Assembly (NCBI RefSeq): GCF_002865985.1
Contig: NZ_LNDD01000002.1
Span: 92,563 to 156,562, forward strand
Reading direction: 5' to 3'
From: Thermotoga sp. SG1
Lineage (GTDB): Bacteria; Thermotogota; Thermotogae; Thermotogales; Thermotogaceae
DNA: 64,000 nt
Shown here: piece by piece, positions 1-10,444 of the stretch
How the letters are laid out: each line of letters begins with the position of its first letter
How positions within the stretch are numbered: the stretch's first letter is position 1
The notes under the pieces: generated by a model
What the model was told of the DNA's origin: nothing
Seen by the model: the letters and a program-made list of their open reading frames with translations, nothing else
Databases searched by the model: none
Made by a program: the position numbers and the translations under genes

Positions 1-420
1 CAGAGATGTTTCAACAACGGTAAGACTCACTCCGTTCAACGCAATGGAGCCCCTGGGAACCACAGCCCACCTTTCTTCTGGCATGGAAAAGAACATGAAG
101 ACACTGCCGCCCCGCCTTTCTGAGCCAACAAACCGTACCACACCGTCCACGTGCCCTGTGACCAGATGACCACTCACTCTGCTTCCAAAAGTCAAAGCCT
201 TCTCTAGGTTGTAGTATCGAGACACAGAAAGGTTCGTCTTCCTTTTTGTCTCTTCTCCCACATCGAACCAGTACTCGTTCTTCGAGACTCCAGAAACGGT
301 CAAACACACTCCGTTCACAGCTATGCTTTCTCCCAGTTCAACCTCCCACGTTCTTTTGAAAAATAATCTTCCTTCCCTGAACACACCTTCTTCTACCCTC
401 TGGACTATTCCCGTGAACAT
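1..420 (-). CDS. ribE: Riboflavin synthase alpha chain (3' end cut by window edge)
   Basis: Riboflavin synthase joins two 6,7-dimethyl-8-ribityllumazine molecules to give riboflavin in the cytoplasm. The first 140 residues are present. They begin MFTGIVQRVEEG, the classic family start, and show the internally duplicated barrel fold: ESIAVNGVCLTV near residues 31-42 and GSIALNGVSLTV near 124-135, with GHLVTGHVDG near 84-93. The rest of the second barrel and the stop lie beyond position 1. The ATG at 420 overlaps the 3' end of ribD by 16 bases, so the two are co-transcribed and probably translationally coupled. Both follow the FMN riboswitch upstream of ribD. Identity is sure from motifs and context. 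Confidence 0.93.
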   Translation of the reverse strand, partial: MFTGIVQRVEEGVFREGRLFFKRTWEVELGESIAVNGVCLTVSGVSKNEYWFDVGEETKRKTNLSVSRYYNLEKALTFGSRVSGHLVTGHVDGVVRFVGSERRGGSVFMFFSMPEERWAVVPRGSIALNGVSLTVVETSL

Positions 421-1451
421 GGTCTCATCTCCAGGAAAAGTTCTGTACTGGTATGTTCTGATCGCACTATTTTGAACCTCGGTGGATCATTCACAAAGGA
501 TCTGTAACCAGAAAAAACATCCAGTCCTTCTCCGAATACCTTCGTAGAGTAAAACGCAAAAACTACATCTGCGTATTCGAGAAACTCCCCGAGCACCTCA
601 GAACCTCCCTCCACAAGAACAGAGTCCACACCCTTTTCGTAGAGAACCTTCAGGATACCATCTACAGAACAATCACCCGGCACTTTTTCCACGTGGGCCG
701 GATAGTTTGCTTCTTCGTTTTCTGTGAAAACGATCACTCGAGCGTTGTTTTCAAATACTCTGTAGTTTTCTCCGCTCAGAATTCCTCGGCGATCGAGGAT
801 AACCCTTGTGGGATTCCTTCCGCCTTTCAGTCTGCAGGTCAGTCTGGGATCATCTTTCAGAACGGTTCTGGCACCGACAAGAACGGCAGAATACACGTTT
901 CTCATCTCGTGGACTTTGTGTCTCAAGTCCTGTGTAATCCATTTGGAGTTTCCTTCAGCGTCGGCTATCTTTCCATCGAGAGTTGAAGCGTACTTTAAAG
1001 CGATGAAAGGCCTGTTTTTTGTTACGTATGTGATGAAGAATTCGCAGAGTTTTTTCACCTCTTCTTCCAGCACTCCTTCGACCACTTCTATTCCGTGTTT
1101 TTTGAGTTTTTCTATACCACTTCCTGAAACAGGATTTGGATCTCTCATTCCGATTACTACTTTTTTTATCCCACTTTCGATGATCAAGTCTGTACACGGA
1201 GGGGTTTTTCCGTGGTGATCACAGGGTTCAAGGGTGACCACAAGAGTGGATCCTCTCAGGTCTTCTCCTTTCCTTTTTGCGTTTTCTATCGCCACCCGTT
1301 CAGCGTGTGGCCCACCGAAATAGGGATGAAACCCTTCCGATATGATCCTTCCCTCTTTCACAACGATGGCACCGACGGGGGGATTGGGGTTCACTCTTCC
1401 AAGTCCTTTCTTTGCAAGTTCTATTGCTCTCTTCATGAACCTTTCGTACAC
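405..1451 (-). CDS. ribD: Bifunctional riboflavin deaminase/reductase RibD
   Basis: RibD carries out the second and third steps of riboflavin synthesis: deamination of the pyrimidine and reduction of the ribosyl side chain. The N-terminal deaminase domain shows the zinc site: PHAE with His49 and Glu51, then EPCDHHGKTPPC with Cys77 and Cys86. From about residue 145 comes the NADPH-dependent reductase domain, beginning NRPFIALKYASTLDGKIA. At 348 residues it is of usual length. The start chosen is a GTG at 1451 behind a GGGGTG ribosome site; an in-frame ATG at 1436 is possible. It is first in the rib operon, directly after the riboswitch and its terminator, and overlaps ribE downstream. Confidence 0.95.
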   Translation of the reverse strand: MYERFMKRAIELAKKGLGRVNPNPPVGAIVVKEGRIISEGFHPYFGGPHAERVAIENAKRKGEDLRGSTLVVTLEPCDHHGKTPPCTDLIIESGIKKVVIGMRDPNPVSGSGIEKLKKHGIEVVEGVLEEEVKKLCEFFITYVTKNRPFIALKYASTLDGKIADAEGNSKWITQDLRHKVHEMRNVYSAVLVGARTVLKDDPRLTCRLKGGRNPTRVILDRRGILSGENYRVFENNARVIVFTENEEANYPAHVEKVPGDCSVDGILKVLYEKGVDSVLVEGGSEVLGEFLEYADVVFAFYSTKVFGEGLDVFSGYRSFVNDPPRFKIVRSEHTSTELFLEMRPCSRE

Positions 1452-1464
1452 GTTTTCACCCCTT

Positions 1465-1497
1465 TTTTAAAGAGAAAAGGGACCCTCTCGGGTCCCT
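1465..1497 (-). terminator. Intrinsic terminator between FMN riboswitch and ribD
   Basis: A 7-bp hairpin, GGGACCC with a TCTC loop at 1479-1496, is followed on the minus strand by TTTTCTCTTT. It lies between the riboswitch aptamer and ribD, where the expression platform should be, so FMN binding probably stops transcription here. Confidence 0.8.
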
Positions 1498-1512
1498 GAT
1501 GGTCTACACTCT

Positions 1513-1631
1513 TCGCTCTCTCCCATCCGGACTTTCACCGTCGGCCCCGGAATTCCACCGGGTCAACCCCCAGAAAGGGGGCTCGCGGGCTTTCACCGCC
1601 GGTCGGGAATTCCACCCTGCCCCGAGAGCGA
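1513..1631 (-). promoter_or_regulatory. FMN riboswitch (RFN element) controlling ribD-ribE
   Basis: Read on the minus strand, this leader has the conserved RFN blocks GGGGCAGGGTG, ATTCCCGACCGGCGGT, GAAAGCCCGCGAGCC, GGTGGAATTCCGGGGCCGACGGT and GAAAGTCCGGATG in order. P1 is formed by TCGCTCTC (from 1631) pairing with GAGAGCGA (to 1513). Downstream is a terminator hairpin and then ribD. The family binds FMN and represses riboflavin genes when FMN is plentiful. Confidence 0.96.
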
Positions 1632-1656
1632 TCTTCGAAACTATTCAGTTTCTTTC

Positions 1657-1662
1657 ATTGTA
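1657..1662 (-). promoter_or_regulatory. Possible -10 element for the rib leader
   Basis: TACAAT reads on the minus strand about 25 bases before the riboswitch aptamer. No good -35 hexamer is visible at 16-18 bases upstream, so this is only a candidate. Confidence 0.35.
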
Positions 1663-1689
1663 TCGGTTTCTCTTTTCTGGAAGATGAAT

Positions 1690-3159
<1,470 letters not shown>

Positions 3160-3167
3160 CTAATTAC

Positions 3168-3182
3168 ACTATACAACTTGTA
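3168..3182 (-). promoter_or_regulatory. Candidate aglA promoter/operator
   Basis: The minus strand contains TATAGT (3168-3173) as a possible -10, overlapped by the small palindrome TACAAGTTGTA (3172-3182). It lies between the mal terminator and the aglA ribosome site. The -35 is not convincing. Confidence 0.3.
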
Positions 3183-3210
3183 CAGGATTTTTTAGAAAAT
3201 TTATGTACTT

Positions 3211-3245
3211 CGTCAAGAAAAAACAAAAGCCGGCTTTTGCCGGCT
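3211..3245 (-). terminator. Terminator at the end of the mal operon
   Basis: A hairpin with 7-bp GC-rich arms AGCCGGC and GCCGGCT and a TTTT/AAAA loop (3228-3245) is followed on the minus strand by TTTTGTTTTTTC. It is a strong intrinsic terminator just after the cyclomaltodextrinase gene. Confidence 0.88.
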
Positions 3246-3265
3246 GTTAAGGACCAGAATTTTTT

Positions 3266-4687
3266 TCACACTCTCTTGTACAATCTGTACCTTCCAACTC
3301 TGAGGTCGATCGGCTTTAAGATCCTGAACGATCTTCTTCCAAGGGGCACCTTCACGACTCCTCCATCCACATGGAACTTCTCACCGGTGAAGATGTCGAA
3401 AAGAGGAGTTGCGTTCATGATCTTTCCATCCGGAAGGGAGAGAACAACGTTTTTTTCCTCTTCAGGGTTTACCACAACGATCGTGTTTTGAAGAGGGTGT
3501 GGTGCTTTTCTCATGAAAGCAAGGGGTTTTTCTTTCAAAAGTATGAACTCGCCAAATCTCAAGCCAGGATCGGTTCTCCTGAACCTGATCATCTTCTTGT
3601 AGAACTCAAACAACTCCATATCCCACTTTTCCCTGTTCCATTCCATGGTGGCTCGACACTCCGGATCTTCTCCTCCTGTGAGACCTATCTCTGTTCCGTA
3701 ATAGACGAGCGGAACACCCGGGTATGTGAACTGAAGCACTATAGCGAGTTTTCTGAGATCTTTGTCTGGGACCGTCGTTGCAAGCCTTGGAGTATCGTGG
3801 CTGTCTAGCATGTTCCAACACCCGAAGATGTTCTTTGTTTCTCTGTAGGCCCTTTCGAGTTCTGTCCCTATGGAATCTGTTTCTCCGTTCACATAGCTCA
3901 AAACAAGGCTTCTGAAATTGTAGTTCATCAATCCATCGACCATTTCCCATCCTGCAGGGTAAGTCCATATCTCACTGACAAGGTACTTTTCCGAAGAGAA
4001 CTCCTTTACTTTCATGTTGATCCATAGGTTGACCAGGGGTCCAAGGTCGTGACCACAGTCAAGCCTCCAGCCGTCCACACCCATTTCCAGGTAGTGTTGA
4101 ACGACCTTCAGTATGTACTCTTTCACCTCTTCAACTTCCACGTTCAGTTCGGGCAAACTTCCCACGTTGAACCACGATCTGTGCTTGTCTCTGTAAAGAA
4201 AGAAACGGTTCACGTATTCAGGATCTTTCTTCCTTGCCTTTTTGAACCAGGGATGCTGACTTCCAACGTGGTTGAACACACCATCCAGAATGAGTTTGAT
4301 GTTCCTGCTGTGAAGAACTTTCAGAAGGTGTACAAAGGCTCGTTTTCCTCCGAACTGTGGATCGATCTTGAAATAATCTATCGTATCGTATTTGTGGTTC
4401 GTGTCGGAAAGAAAGATGGGAGTGAGGTAAATTGCGTTAACTCCGAGTTCTTCTAAGTAATCGATCTTCTCTGCTATTCCCCACAGATCTCCTCCGTAGA
4501 AGATCTTCACGTGCTGAGCGTTGGGAAGTTTTCGAGGGGGAACTCCCCATCTTTCGATGGTTCCCCCTCGTTTCAGATAAAGATCTTTTTTGTCTTCGAC
4601 GGTCCTTCCTTTGCCGATGAAAAACCTGTCCGGGAATATCTGGTACACAATACTGTCATATACCCAGCTCGGTATGGGGTACATCAT
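3266..4687 (-). CDS. Cyclomaltodextrinase / maltodextrin-hydrolysing GH13
   Basis: A cytoplasmic GH13 enzyme expected to open cyclodextrins and cut imported maltodextrins. From the ATG at 4687 it has 473 residues and no signal peptide. GH13 motifs are clear: DGVFNHVG near 135, DGWRLD with nucleophile Asp210, VSEIW with acid Glu239 and DSHD with Asp298. The ATGATG at 4687-4682 overlaps the malG stop as ATGA, which indicates translational coupling; an upstream in-frame extension to 4798 would lie inside malG and has no ribosome site. Being the last gene of malE-malF-malG fixes its job as processing what that transporter brings in. Exact preference between cyclodextrin and linear substrates cannot be read from sequence. 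Confidence 0.92.
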   Translation of the reverse strand: MMYPIPSWVYDSIVYQIFPDRFFIGKGRTVEDKKDLYLKRGGTIERWGVPPRKLPNAQHVKIFYGGDLWGIAEKIDYLEELGVNAIYLTPIFLSDTNHKYDTIDYFKIDPQFGGKRAFVHLLKVLHSRNIKLILDGVFNHVGSQHPWFKKARKKDPEYVNRFFLYRDKHRSWFNVGSLPELNVEVEEVKEYILKVVQHYLEMGVDGWRLDCGHDLGPLVNLWINMKVKEFSSEKYLVSEIWTYPAGWEMVDGLMNYNFRSLVLSYVNGETDSIGTELERAYRETKNIFGCWNMLDSHDTPRLATTVPDKDLRKLAIVLQFTYPGVPLVYYGTEIGLTGGEDPECRATMEWNREKWDMELFEFYKKMIRFRRTDPGLRFGEFILLKEKPLAFMRKAPHPLQNTIVVVNPEEEKNVVLSLPDGKIMNATPLFDIFTGEKFHVDGGVVKVPLGRRSFRILKPIDLRVGRYRLYKRV

Positions 4688-7182
4688 CCTTTCACCGATC
4701 CTTTCGTTAGACCACCGACTATGTACTTCTGAAGTGACAGGAACAGGATTACCATGGGTGTCATACCAAGAAGAGCAGCTGCTGTAAAGAGTCCCCACTC
4801 TGTTTCATACGCTCCAGTTGAGAACGTCCAGAGACCAAGGGCATAGGTGTAGTTCTTCACGTCCTGGAGGATGATTCTGGCAAGGACGAATTCGTTGAAT
4901 GTTCCTATGAATGTCAATATCACAACAACAGAGAGAATGGGAAGTGCTAGTGGAACGACTATCTTGTAGAACGTCTGAAAACGCGTAGCACCGTCTATCA
5001 TGGCGGCTTCTTCCAGAGATGAGGGTATCGTATCGTAGAAACCTTTTATGAGATACATGTTGTACGCTATGTTACCAAGGTAAGCGAATATCAAACCGCC
5101 CAGGGAATCGAGTCCCAAAAACGGTAAGAACTGCCCGATGAGTTTCAGAAGTCCGTATATAGCGACCATGTACATGATGGCCGGAAACATTTGTATCAAA
5201 AGGAGTGCCATGATTCCGTACTGTCTTCCCCAGAACCTCATTCTACTGAACGGATACGCTGCGAGCGCACAGACAGTTGTTGTAATTATGGAAACAAGTC
5301 CTGCAACGACGACAGAATTTGCAACCCATCTGAGGAAGTAATGTCTTGTCTTCTGCTCCCAGATTTGTGCCATCCTGTAAAGGTTCCCATCTATCTTCTT
5401 GAAATCTCCCTTGAGCTCCTTCAAAGGCACGATGTCCATAAGGGATCCGGCTTTTCTCGAAGCAACGGCGGTGTTGGTGAGAACTTCCTGGACGAAGTTC
5501 ATTTTCACCATATCGTAGAGCATCTGAAGATGTTCAGACGAGACGAAAACTCCTCTGTACGAAAGATCGAGAAGGTTTGAATAGCTTTTTTTGAAATCGT
5601 AAAGCACTCTCCTGGTATTTTCAAGGATGTTCAAAGCGTTTTTGTAGCCAGTTTCCACTCTTCTGCTGAATTCTCTGTAATCCTCTATCCAGGAAAGTTC
5701 CGATACCATTTTTCTTACCGCTTGAATGAAGTTGTCATTTCCGTATTTGGAAATGTAAAGGCTGACGAAATCTTTGCAAGATCTGTACAGGGATAGAAGC
5801 TTTATCTGATCTGCGTTGTTGAAAGATTTGATTCCTTCAACGACTCTCTTTTTATCTTCTATCTCATGGAGGAACACCTTGAAATCCACGTACTTGTTTG
5901 CTAGAGACAGGTTGCTTTCCTTCTGAGAAACAGTGTTTTCGAGTGTGGCCAGGCTCTTTTTCAAACCTTCCAGTTTGGCATTCAGGAAAGATAGTTCGTT
6001 CTGAAGAGCTTTTAATTCCCTTGTTTTTTGAGTGAACACATCAACATTTTCACTCAATTGTTTCAAAACACCATCTACGGTTGGCATTACTTCCTCAAAT
6101 GACTGGACGAAGTCTTTGTAAAGAGATTTTTTTGTTATGTTTCCATCCTGAAGGAGAAGTTCCTTCATCTCCAAAAATGAGTCTTTCATTTTTGATACCT
6201 TGCTGGCAAGATCTTCCATGTCAGAAAAGGTGGATATCTTTTCGTGCAAAATAGACAGTTCAAAAATCGCTTTCTCAATAGAGTCTTTCACAGAGCTATC
6301 ATCAGGAGTGAAAGTGCTTTTTATTTCGCTTCTACTAACGTTTCGAAGCATTTCTGTAAGATCAGACAGTATCTCGACGGCAAAGTCAATGTCTGGTTTC
6401 AAAACATTGAGAATTTTCTGTTTGTCCAGGATTTCTTCTTCGACGATAGTTCTTTGTTTTTCAAGTTCAGAGATTTTTTCCTGCGTTGCTGATATATCTT
6501 TGCGAAGTTTTTCGATATTTTCCCTTACTGATCCGATCTCCTTTCGATAGATCAACTCCAGGTCGGAAAAGGCATTTACAAAATCATCCTGTGTATTCAC
6601 GGGATAGCCAACCAGTCTCTCGAGGTCATCTTTCAAAGCGGAAAATTCCGAACTTTTCAAACTTTTTCCTGCCAGTTTCTCGTGCAAAGAGATCGCAAGT
6701 TCATTAGGATTGGGAACGGGTGTTTTTTCTAGTTCTTTCTGTACGGTGCTTTCTATCTTTCTCAAGACCCCTTCTGTATAAGCTTTCACTTCTTCTACTC
6801 TTTCTGAGAGGGTTTCTTTTATCTTTGTGTATCTTCTGTAAGAATCCTCCAAAAGTTTATTAGTTTCATTCAGATATCCATCGAACCTGCTGATGCGATC
6901 TTCGATGAGTTTTTCTGCTTTTTCTCTTGTCACATCTTTGAATGGTTCAACACGTGAGACAAGACTCTGCATCTCCTGGATCAGAACAGGAAGGTTCTTC
7001 TCCGGTGCCACAAGGTCTTTGTAGTGTTGCAGTGTAAGACGGGAAGAAAAGAGTTTTGGAGAAAAGGCTGCTTCATCCCTTCTGAAAGAGGTGGACACCA
7101 CCCAGACTATCGGGAAGAGAACAACTATTACCAGAACGATCAAAAGAATGTGTGTCAATAGCCTGCTTTTTCTCACCATCAT
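4684..7182 (-). CDS. malG: Maltodextrin ABC permease MalG with giant coiled-coil insert
   Basis: Inner-membrane subunit of the maltose/maltodextrin CUT1 importer. Ordinary MalG is near 280-300 residues; this one has 832. Transmembrane helix 1 (about residues 8-30) is followed by some 570 residues rich in Glu, Lys, Ser and Leu with heptad-like patterns, and then by the remaining helices from about residue 613. The EAA coupling loop [12 protein letters not shown] begins near residue 724 and the tail [10 protein letters not shown] is typical. By topology the insert should lie outside the membrane in the first periplasmic loop. T. maritima MalG, as I recall, is similarly long, so this is a group trait and not an assembly fault. 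It overlaps malF by ATGA at 7182-7179. Confidence 0.92.
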   Translation of the reverse strand: MMVRKSRLLTHILLIVLVIVVLFPIVWVVSTSFRRDEAAFSPKLFSSRLTLQHYKDLVAPEKNLPVLIQEMQSLVSRVEPFKDVTREKAEKLIEDRISRFDGYLNETNKLLEDSYRRYTKIKETLSERVEEVKAYTEGVLRKIESTVQKELEKTPVPNPNELAISLHEKLAGKSLKSSEFSALKDDLERLVGYPVNTQDDFVNAFSDLELIYRKEIGSVRENIEKLRKDISATQEKISELEKQRTIVEEEILDKQKILNVLKPDIDFAVEILSDLTEMLRNVSRSEIKSTFTPDDSSVKDSIEKAIFELSILHEKISTFSDMEDLASKVSKMKDSFLEMKELLLQDGNITKKSLYKDFVQSFEEVMPTVDGVLKQLSENVDVFTQKTRELKALQNELSFLNAKLEGLKKSLATLENTVSQKESNLSLANKYVDFKVFLHEIEDKKRVVEGIKSFNNADQIKLLSLYRSCKDFVSLYISKYGNDNFIQAVRKMVSELSWIEDYREFSRRVETGYKNALNILENTRRVLYDFKKSYSNLLDLSYRGVFVSSEHLQMLYDMVKMNFVQEVLTNTAVASRKAGSLMDIVPLKELKGDFKKIDGNLYRMAQIWEQKTRHYFLRWVANSVVVAGLVSIITTTVCALAAYPFSRMRFWGRQYGIMALLLIQMFPAIMYMVAIYGLLKLIGQFLPFLGLDSLGGLIFAYLGNIAYNMYLIKGFYDTIPSSLEEAAMIDGATRFQTFYKIVVPLALPILSVVVILTFIGTFNEFVLARIILQDVKNYTYALGLWTFSTGAYETEWGLFTAAALLGMTPMVILFLSLQKYIVGGLTKGSVKG

Positions 7183-8915
7183 TCACTCACCTCTTCGAAT
7201 GCCCCAGAGAGTTTGAAGTTTACAAAACTAATTCCACCGACTAAAAAGAATATTATTATAGATATGGCACTTGCGAATCCAAAGTCCTGGCCTCTTCCAC
7301 CTTCGAACGCCAGTTTGTAGACGTAAGAGATGAGAATATCCGTGTGTCCAACAGGTGTTGTGGCACCCGCCATTGCAGGACCACCACCGGTGAGAAGGTA
7401 TATGTTCACAAAGTTATTGAAGTTGAAGGCAAAACTTCCAACAAGCAGAGGTGCCACTGTTGTCATCAAAAGAGGGAAGGTGATAGTCCAGAACCTTCTC
7501 CATTTTCCGGCACCATCGATTGCTGCTGCTTCATACAACTCTTCTGGTATACTCTGCAGTGCTCCGAGAGAAACAGCCATCATGTAAGGAAAACCAAGCC
7601 ACGTGTTAACGGTGAGAACCGCAACTTTTGCCCAGAATGGGTCATTGAACCATTTTACAGCTTCTAAACCAAGAAGCGGCAAAACAAACCTGTTCAGTAT
7701 TCCGTAAGTCTCGTTGAACATACCATTTCTCCAGACCAAAACGGAGATGAACGCTGGAACTGCCCATGGAATTATGAGCAATGTTCTGTAAATGTTTCTT
7801 CCACGAAGGGTCCTGTCGTTCAAAACCAATGCCAGGGAAAGACCAATTGCAAACGTAAAAAGAACGCTCAGGGCAGCCCATGTAAATGTCCAGGTGAACA
7901 CTTTGAAAAACGGCCCGGAAATCTTCGGATCGGTGAATATCCTTGAGAAATTCTTGAAACCAATGTAATCCATGTATCCGGCAACGAAGATTTCTTTTCC
8001 ATTCTTGTCGTAATCATAGAAAGCACCGTCTTTTTCAATCAGTTTTCTCCCTGTGAGGTTGTTTTTCACCACCAGTTTTGTGACAATCTTTCCGTTTTCA
8101 AAAGATTCTTCCAAAGAAAGCGAATAGAGTCTTTTCACCGGATAGAAATACCATTCTCCGCTTTCGCTTATCCTCAGCATTAGCATCTGATCGTTGTACC
8201 AAAATTCTGCTCTGTTTAGGTACTTTTGAGCGATGTTCACCTTGAAAAACGGCTCGTTTTTCTTTAAGGAAGGATCATCGGGAGAATAGAGTGGTTTGTA
8301 AACCTTCCCATTTGAGGTGATCGCGTCCACATCCTCCAGTGAAGAAAAAGGCCATGGAACAAATTCGTACGCAGCGCTATCCAGCTGAGCAGTTCCTTCT
8401 TTTATCGGAAAAAGAGAAGATTCTCTTAAAAGAACCTCCTTCCCGCTCTTTTTAGTTACAACAGGTTTTTTAGCAAGGTACACTTTTCCATCAACTTCAA
8501 ACAAGATCAAAAAATCTTCCGTTGGTTTCAATCCTTCGTAAACGCTGAAAACCCTGTAAGCAACAGGGTTTACATCTTCTGGTACATAAGTGAAATTCGG
8601 GTCGAATAGAATCCTCTCTATCGCTTCCTGCCGTGTCATCAAGTGTCCTGTTCCGTAGTTTGTAAACGCGATCTTCACGGTGAAGTATATTGGATACAAC
8701 ACGAGTACGAAAAGCAAGATGAGGGCTGGAATGGTGTATCTGTAGGGATAGGCTCTGGGGTTGAATACGAAGAAATCTATGAGAACAAGAAGAGTTAAAA
8801 GCACAATTCCCAGCTCATAATAAGCGTTTTGAAAAAGAAAAACGCCGGCCCAGGCTATTCCAGCATTGAAGAGTGCAAGAAGCATTATCAAAAAGACTTT
8901 TAGAATGCCTCTCAC
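7179..8915 (-). CDS. malF: Maltodextrin ABC permease MalF
   Basis: Partner permease of MalG in the maltodextrin importer. It has 578 residues, with several N-terminal helices (about 5-85), a large polar periplasmic domain of about 250 residues (roughly 85-330) like the P2 loop of enteric MalF, and a C-terminal membrane core. The EAA loop EAAAIDGAGKWRRFW starts near residue 462. The stop overlaps the malG start as ATGA. It lies 71 bases after malE, with a hairpin in the gap that should lower its expression relative to malE. The start has a GGAGGTCTGAGC site upstream. No separate ATP-binding subunit gene is in the operon, so a shared ATPase encoded elsewhere is likely. Confidence 0.93.
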   Translation of the reverse strand: MRGILKVFLIMLLALFNAGIAWAGVFLFQNAYYELGIVLLTLLVLIDFFVFNPRAYPYRYTIPALILLFVLVLYPIYFTVKIAFTNYGTGHLMTRQEAIERILFDPNFTYVPEDVNPVAYRVFSVYEGLKPTEDFLILFEVDGKVYLAKKPVVTKKSGKEVLLRESSLFPIKEGTAQLDSAAYEFVPWPFSSLEDVDAITSNGKVYKPLYSPDDPSLKKNEPFFKVNIAQKYLNRAEFWYNDQMLMLRISESGEWYFYPVKRLYSLSLEESFENGKIVTKLVVKNNLTGRKLIEKDGAFYDYDKNGKEIFVAGYMDYIGFKNFSRIFTDPKISGPFFKVFTWTFTWAALSVLFTFAIGLSLALVLNDRTLRGRNIYRTLLIIPWAVPAFISVLVWRNGMFNETYGILNRFVLPLLGLEAVKWFNDPFWAKVAVLTVNTWLGFPYMMAVSLGALQSIPEELYEAAAIDGAGKWRRFWTITFPLLMTTVAPLLVGSFAFNFNNFVNIYLLTGGGPAMAGATTPVGHTDILISYVYKLAFEGGRGQDFGFASAISIIIFFLVGGISFVNFKLSGAFEEVSE

Positions 8916-8941
8916 AGCGCTCAGACCTCCCTAGATTTTTA

Positions 8942-8962
8942 AAAGAGGGGGAATACCCCCTC
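8942..8962 (-). terminator. Attenuator hairpin between malE and malF
   Basis: GAGGGGG and CCCCCTC (8945-8951 and 8956-8962) form a tight hairpin with an AATA/TATT loop. On the minus strand it is followed by only CTTTTAAAA, so it is probably a partial terminator or a 3' stabiliser of malE mRNA. Confidence 0.75.
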
Positions 8963-8986
8963 TCTCTATATTACTTGTGGGTTGAT

Positions 8987-10165
8987 TTATTTTTCGATCT
9001 GTGTTCTGATCTTTTCAACAGCTTCTTTCAATGCATCTTCAACGGAAGCCTGGTCGTTTATTATGATGCTCAGAGCATCTCCCATGGCAGACCAAACAGG
9101 AGCCATCTCTGGAACGTTGGGCATCGGCACTCCCATGGAAGCACTCTGTGTGAATGCAACAACATCAGGATTGTCTTTTACAAGCTCAAGGACGTCTTTT
9201 CTTGCGGGAAGTCTTGGATCTGCAAGGTAAAGTTTGTACATGGTGTCTTTTTTAGCGATGAAGTTCGTGAGAAATTCGATTGCAATCAGTTTGTTCGGAG
9301 ATTTTGCGTTGATCATGAATCCCTGAACACCGACGAATGGTTTTGTGGGAACGCCCGGTTCGAGTTCTGGTATGGGTGCAACTTCGTAGTTGATACCGGC
9401 GTCTTTATAAGACTTTATAGCCCACGGACCGTTGATGATCATGGCAGCAAGACCCTCTTTAAACATGGAGTCCATTGTTCCGTAATTATCGCCTGGTGTG
9501 AGAATTCCTTCGTCTATCATTCTCTTTATGAGTTTGGCACCTTTTACAGCTCCTTCATTTGCAAGACCGATGTCTGTTACATCCAAGCCTTCATCTGTCT
9601 GTTTGAATACGTATCCACCGTATCCAAGAATGAATGGTGCAGAGAAATAGAAGTTTGCAACATCGTAGATGAAGCCTCTGACTTCTCCGCCGTATTCTTC
9701 ATCGATCTGTTTTGCAAGATTGATGAGTTCCTCCATGGTTTTCGGTGGTTCAGCAACGTAATCTTTGTTGTAAATGAGAGCAACCGCTTCCATTGCGTAC
9801 GGAACACCGTAGAGTTTTCCGCCGTAGGAAAAGGCATCTAGAGCCGTTTCATAGAAGTTTTTCAGATCAGCGAAATTCGGAATGGGTTCTATCAAACCGT
9901 TGACAGCAAGTTCTCCAACCCAGTCGTGTGCACCGACGATGATATCTGCACCCTGTCCCTGTGGAGCGGCGGTCAGGAACTTGGACTTGATGCTACCAAA
10001 ATCAACGTATTGAACTTCGACAGGTACCCCATATTTTGCTTTGAACTCTTCTCCGAGTTTCTGAAGGATGTCAACTTGCTTTTCGGAACACCAGATGGTG
10101 AGTTTAACCTGCGCTAACATCAAGGCAGACACCAAAACCAGCATCAAAACAAGAACCCTTTTCAC
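8987..10165 (-). CDS. malE: Maltose/maltodextrin-binding protein MalE
   Basis: Secreted solute-binding protein that delivers maltodextrins to MalF-MalG. From the GTG at 10165 it begins MKRVLVLMLVLVSALMLAQ, a clear signal peptide, and then VKLTIWCSEKQ, a typical start of the mature CUT1 binding fold; the total is about 392 residues. The GTG at 10165 is preferred because AAGGAGG stands eight bases before it; the frame is open to a GTG at 10174 that overlaps the ribosome site. It is first gene of the mal operon, with a near-consensus promoter at 10232-10260. The hairpin after it should favour high output. It is divergent from amyA. Confidence 0.94.
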   Translation of the reverse strand: MKRVLVLMLVLVSALMLAQVKLTIWCSEKQVDILQKLGEEFKAKYGVPVEVQYVDFGSIKSKFLTAAPQGQGADIIVGAHDWVGELAVNGLIEPIPNFADLKNFYETALDAFSYGGKLYGVPYAMEAVALIYNKDYVAEPPKTMEELINLAKQIDEEYGGEVRGFIYDVANFYFSAPFILGYGGYVFKQTDEGLDVTDIGLANEGAVKGAKLIKRMIDEGILTPGDNYGTMDSMFKEGLAAMIINGPWAIKSYKDAGINYEVAPIPELEPGVPTKPFVGVQGFMINAKSPNKLIAIEFLTNFIAKKDTMYKLYLADPRLPARKDVLELVKDNPDVVAFTQSASMGVPMPNVPEMAPVWSAMGDALSIIINDQASVEDALKEAVEKIRTQIEK

Positions 10166-10203
10166 TGTGGACACCTCCTTTTGTTAATAAAAGTTTCACT
10201 ATC

Positions 10204-10214
10204 ACGAAATTCGT
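10204..10214. promoter_or_regulatory. Palindrome in the malE leader
   Basis: ACGAAATTCGT is a perfect 11-base inverted repeat placed about 20 bases after the malE -10, where a repressor could block transcription. No regulator can be named. Confidence 0.35.
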
Positions 10215-10231
10215 ACAACGTTCCACCCAGG

Positions 10232-10260
10232 ATTTTAACACCAATTTTTTATTGTGTCAA
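10232..10260 (-). promoter_or_regulatory. malE promoter with doubled -35
   Basis: On the minus strand TTGACA (10255-10260) and TAAAAT (10232-10237) are separated by 17 bases, an almost perfect sigma-A promoter. A second TTGACA at 10265-10270 comes from a tandem 10-base repeat of TTGTGTCAAT type. Confidence 0.85.
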
Positions 10261-10352
10261 TTTGTGTCAATCCACGATTAATAAAAACTACCTCGTGAAA
10301 TTGTCAATATATCGAGTTTTTGATCATAATACCCAGAATTTTGTTAACTCTC

Positions 10353-10381
10353 TTGACATGATGTGAATTCAGGGTTAATAT
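10353..10381 (+). promoter_or_regulatory. amyA operon promoter
   Basis: TTGACA (10353-10358), a 17-base spacer and TAATAT (10376-10381) form a near-consensus promoter. It should drive the amyA to pulA operon, divergent from malE. Confidence 0.87.
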
Positions 10382-10444
10382 AAACAGTCGAGGAGGTGTT
10401 AATTTATTGATGCTGTAATGTTTTGCCAAAAAGGAGGAACATTT

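Noticed and set aside
11..307. 98-codon minus-strand open frame at the window start
   Set aside because: It is out of frame with riboflavin synthase, which covers the same bases and has family motifs.
8873..9841. 322-codon open frame opposite malE
   Set aside because: Cys- and Phe-rich shadow translation of a solid binding-protein gene.
10251..10270. Start of a CRISPR-like repeat
   Set aside because: Only two copies of a 10-base unit in direct contact with no spacers; it is part of the malE promoter. No CRISPR array was seen anywhere in the window.
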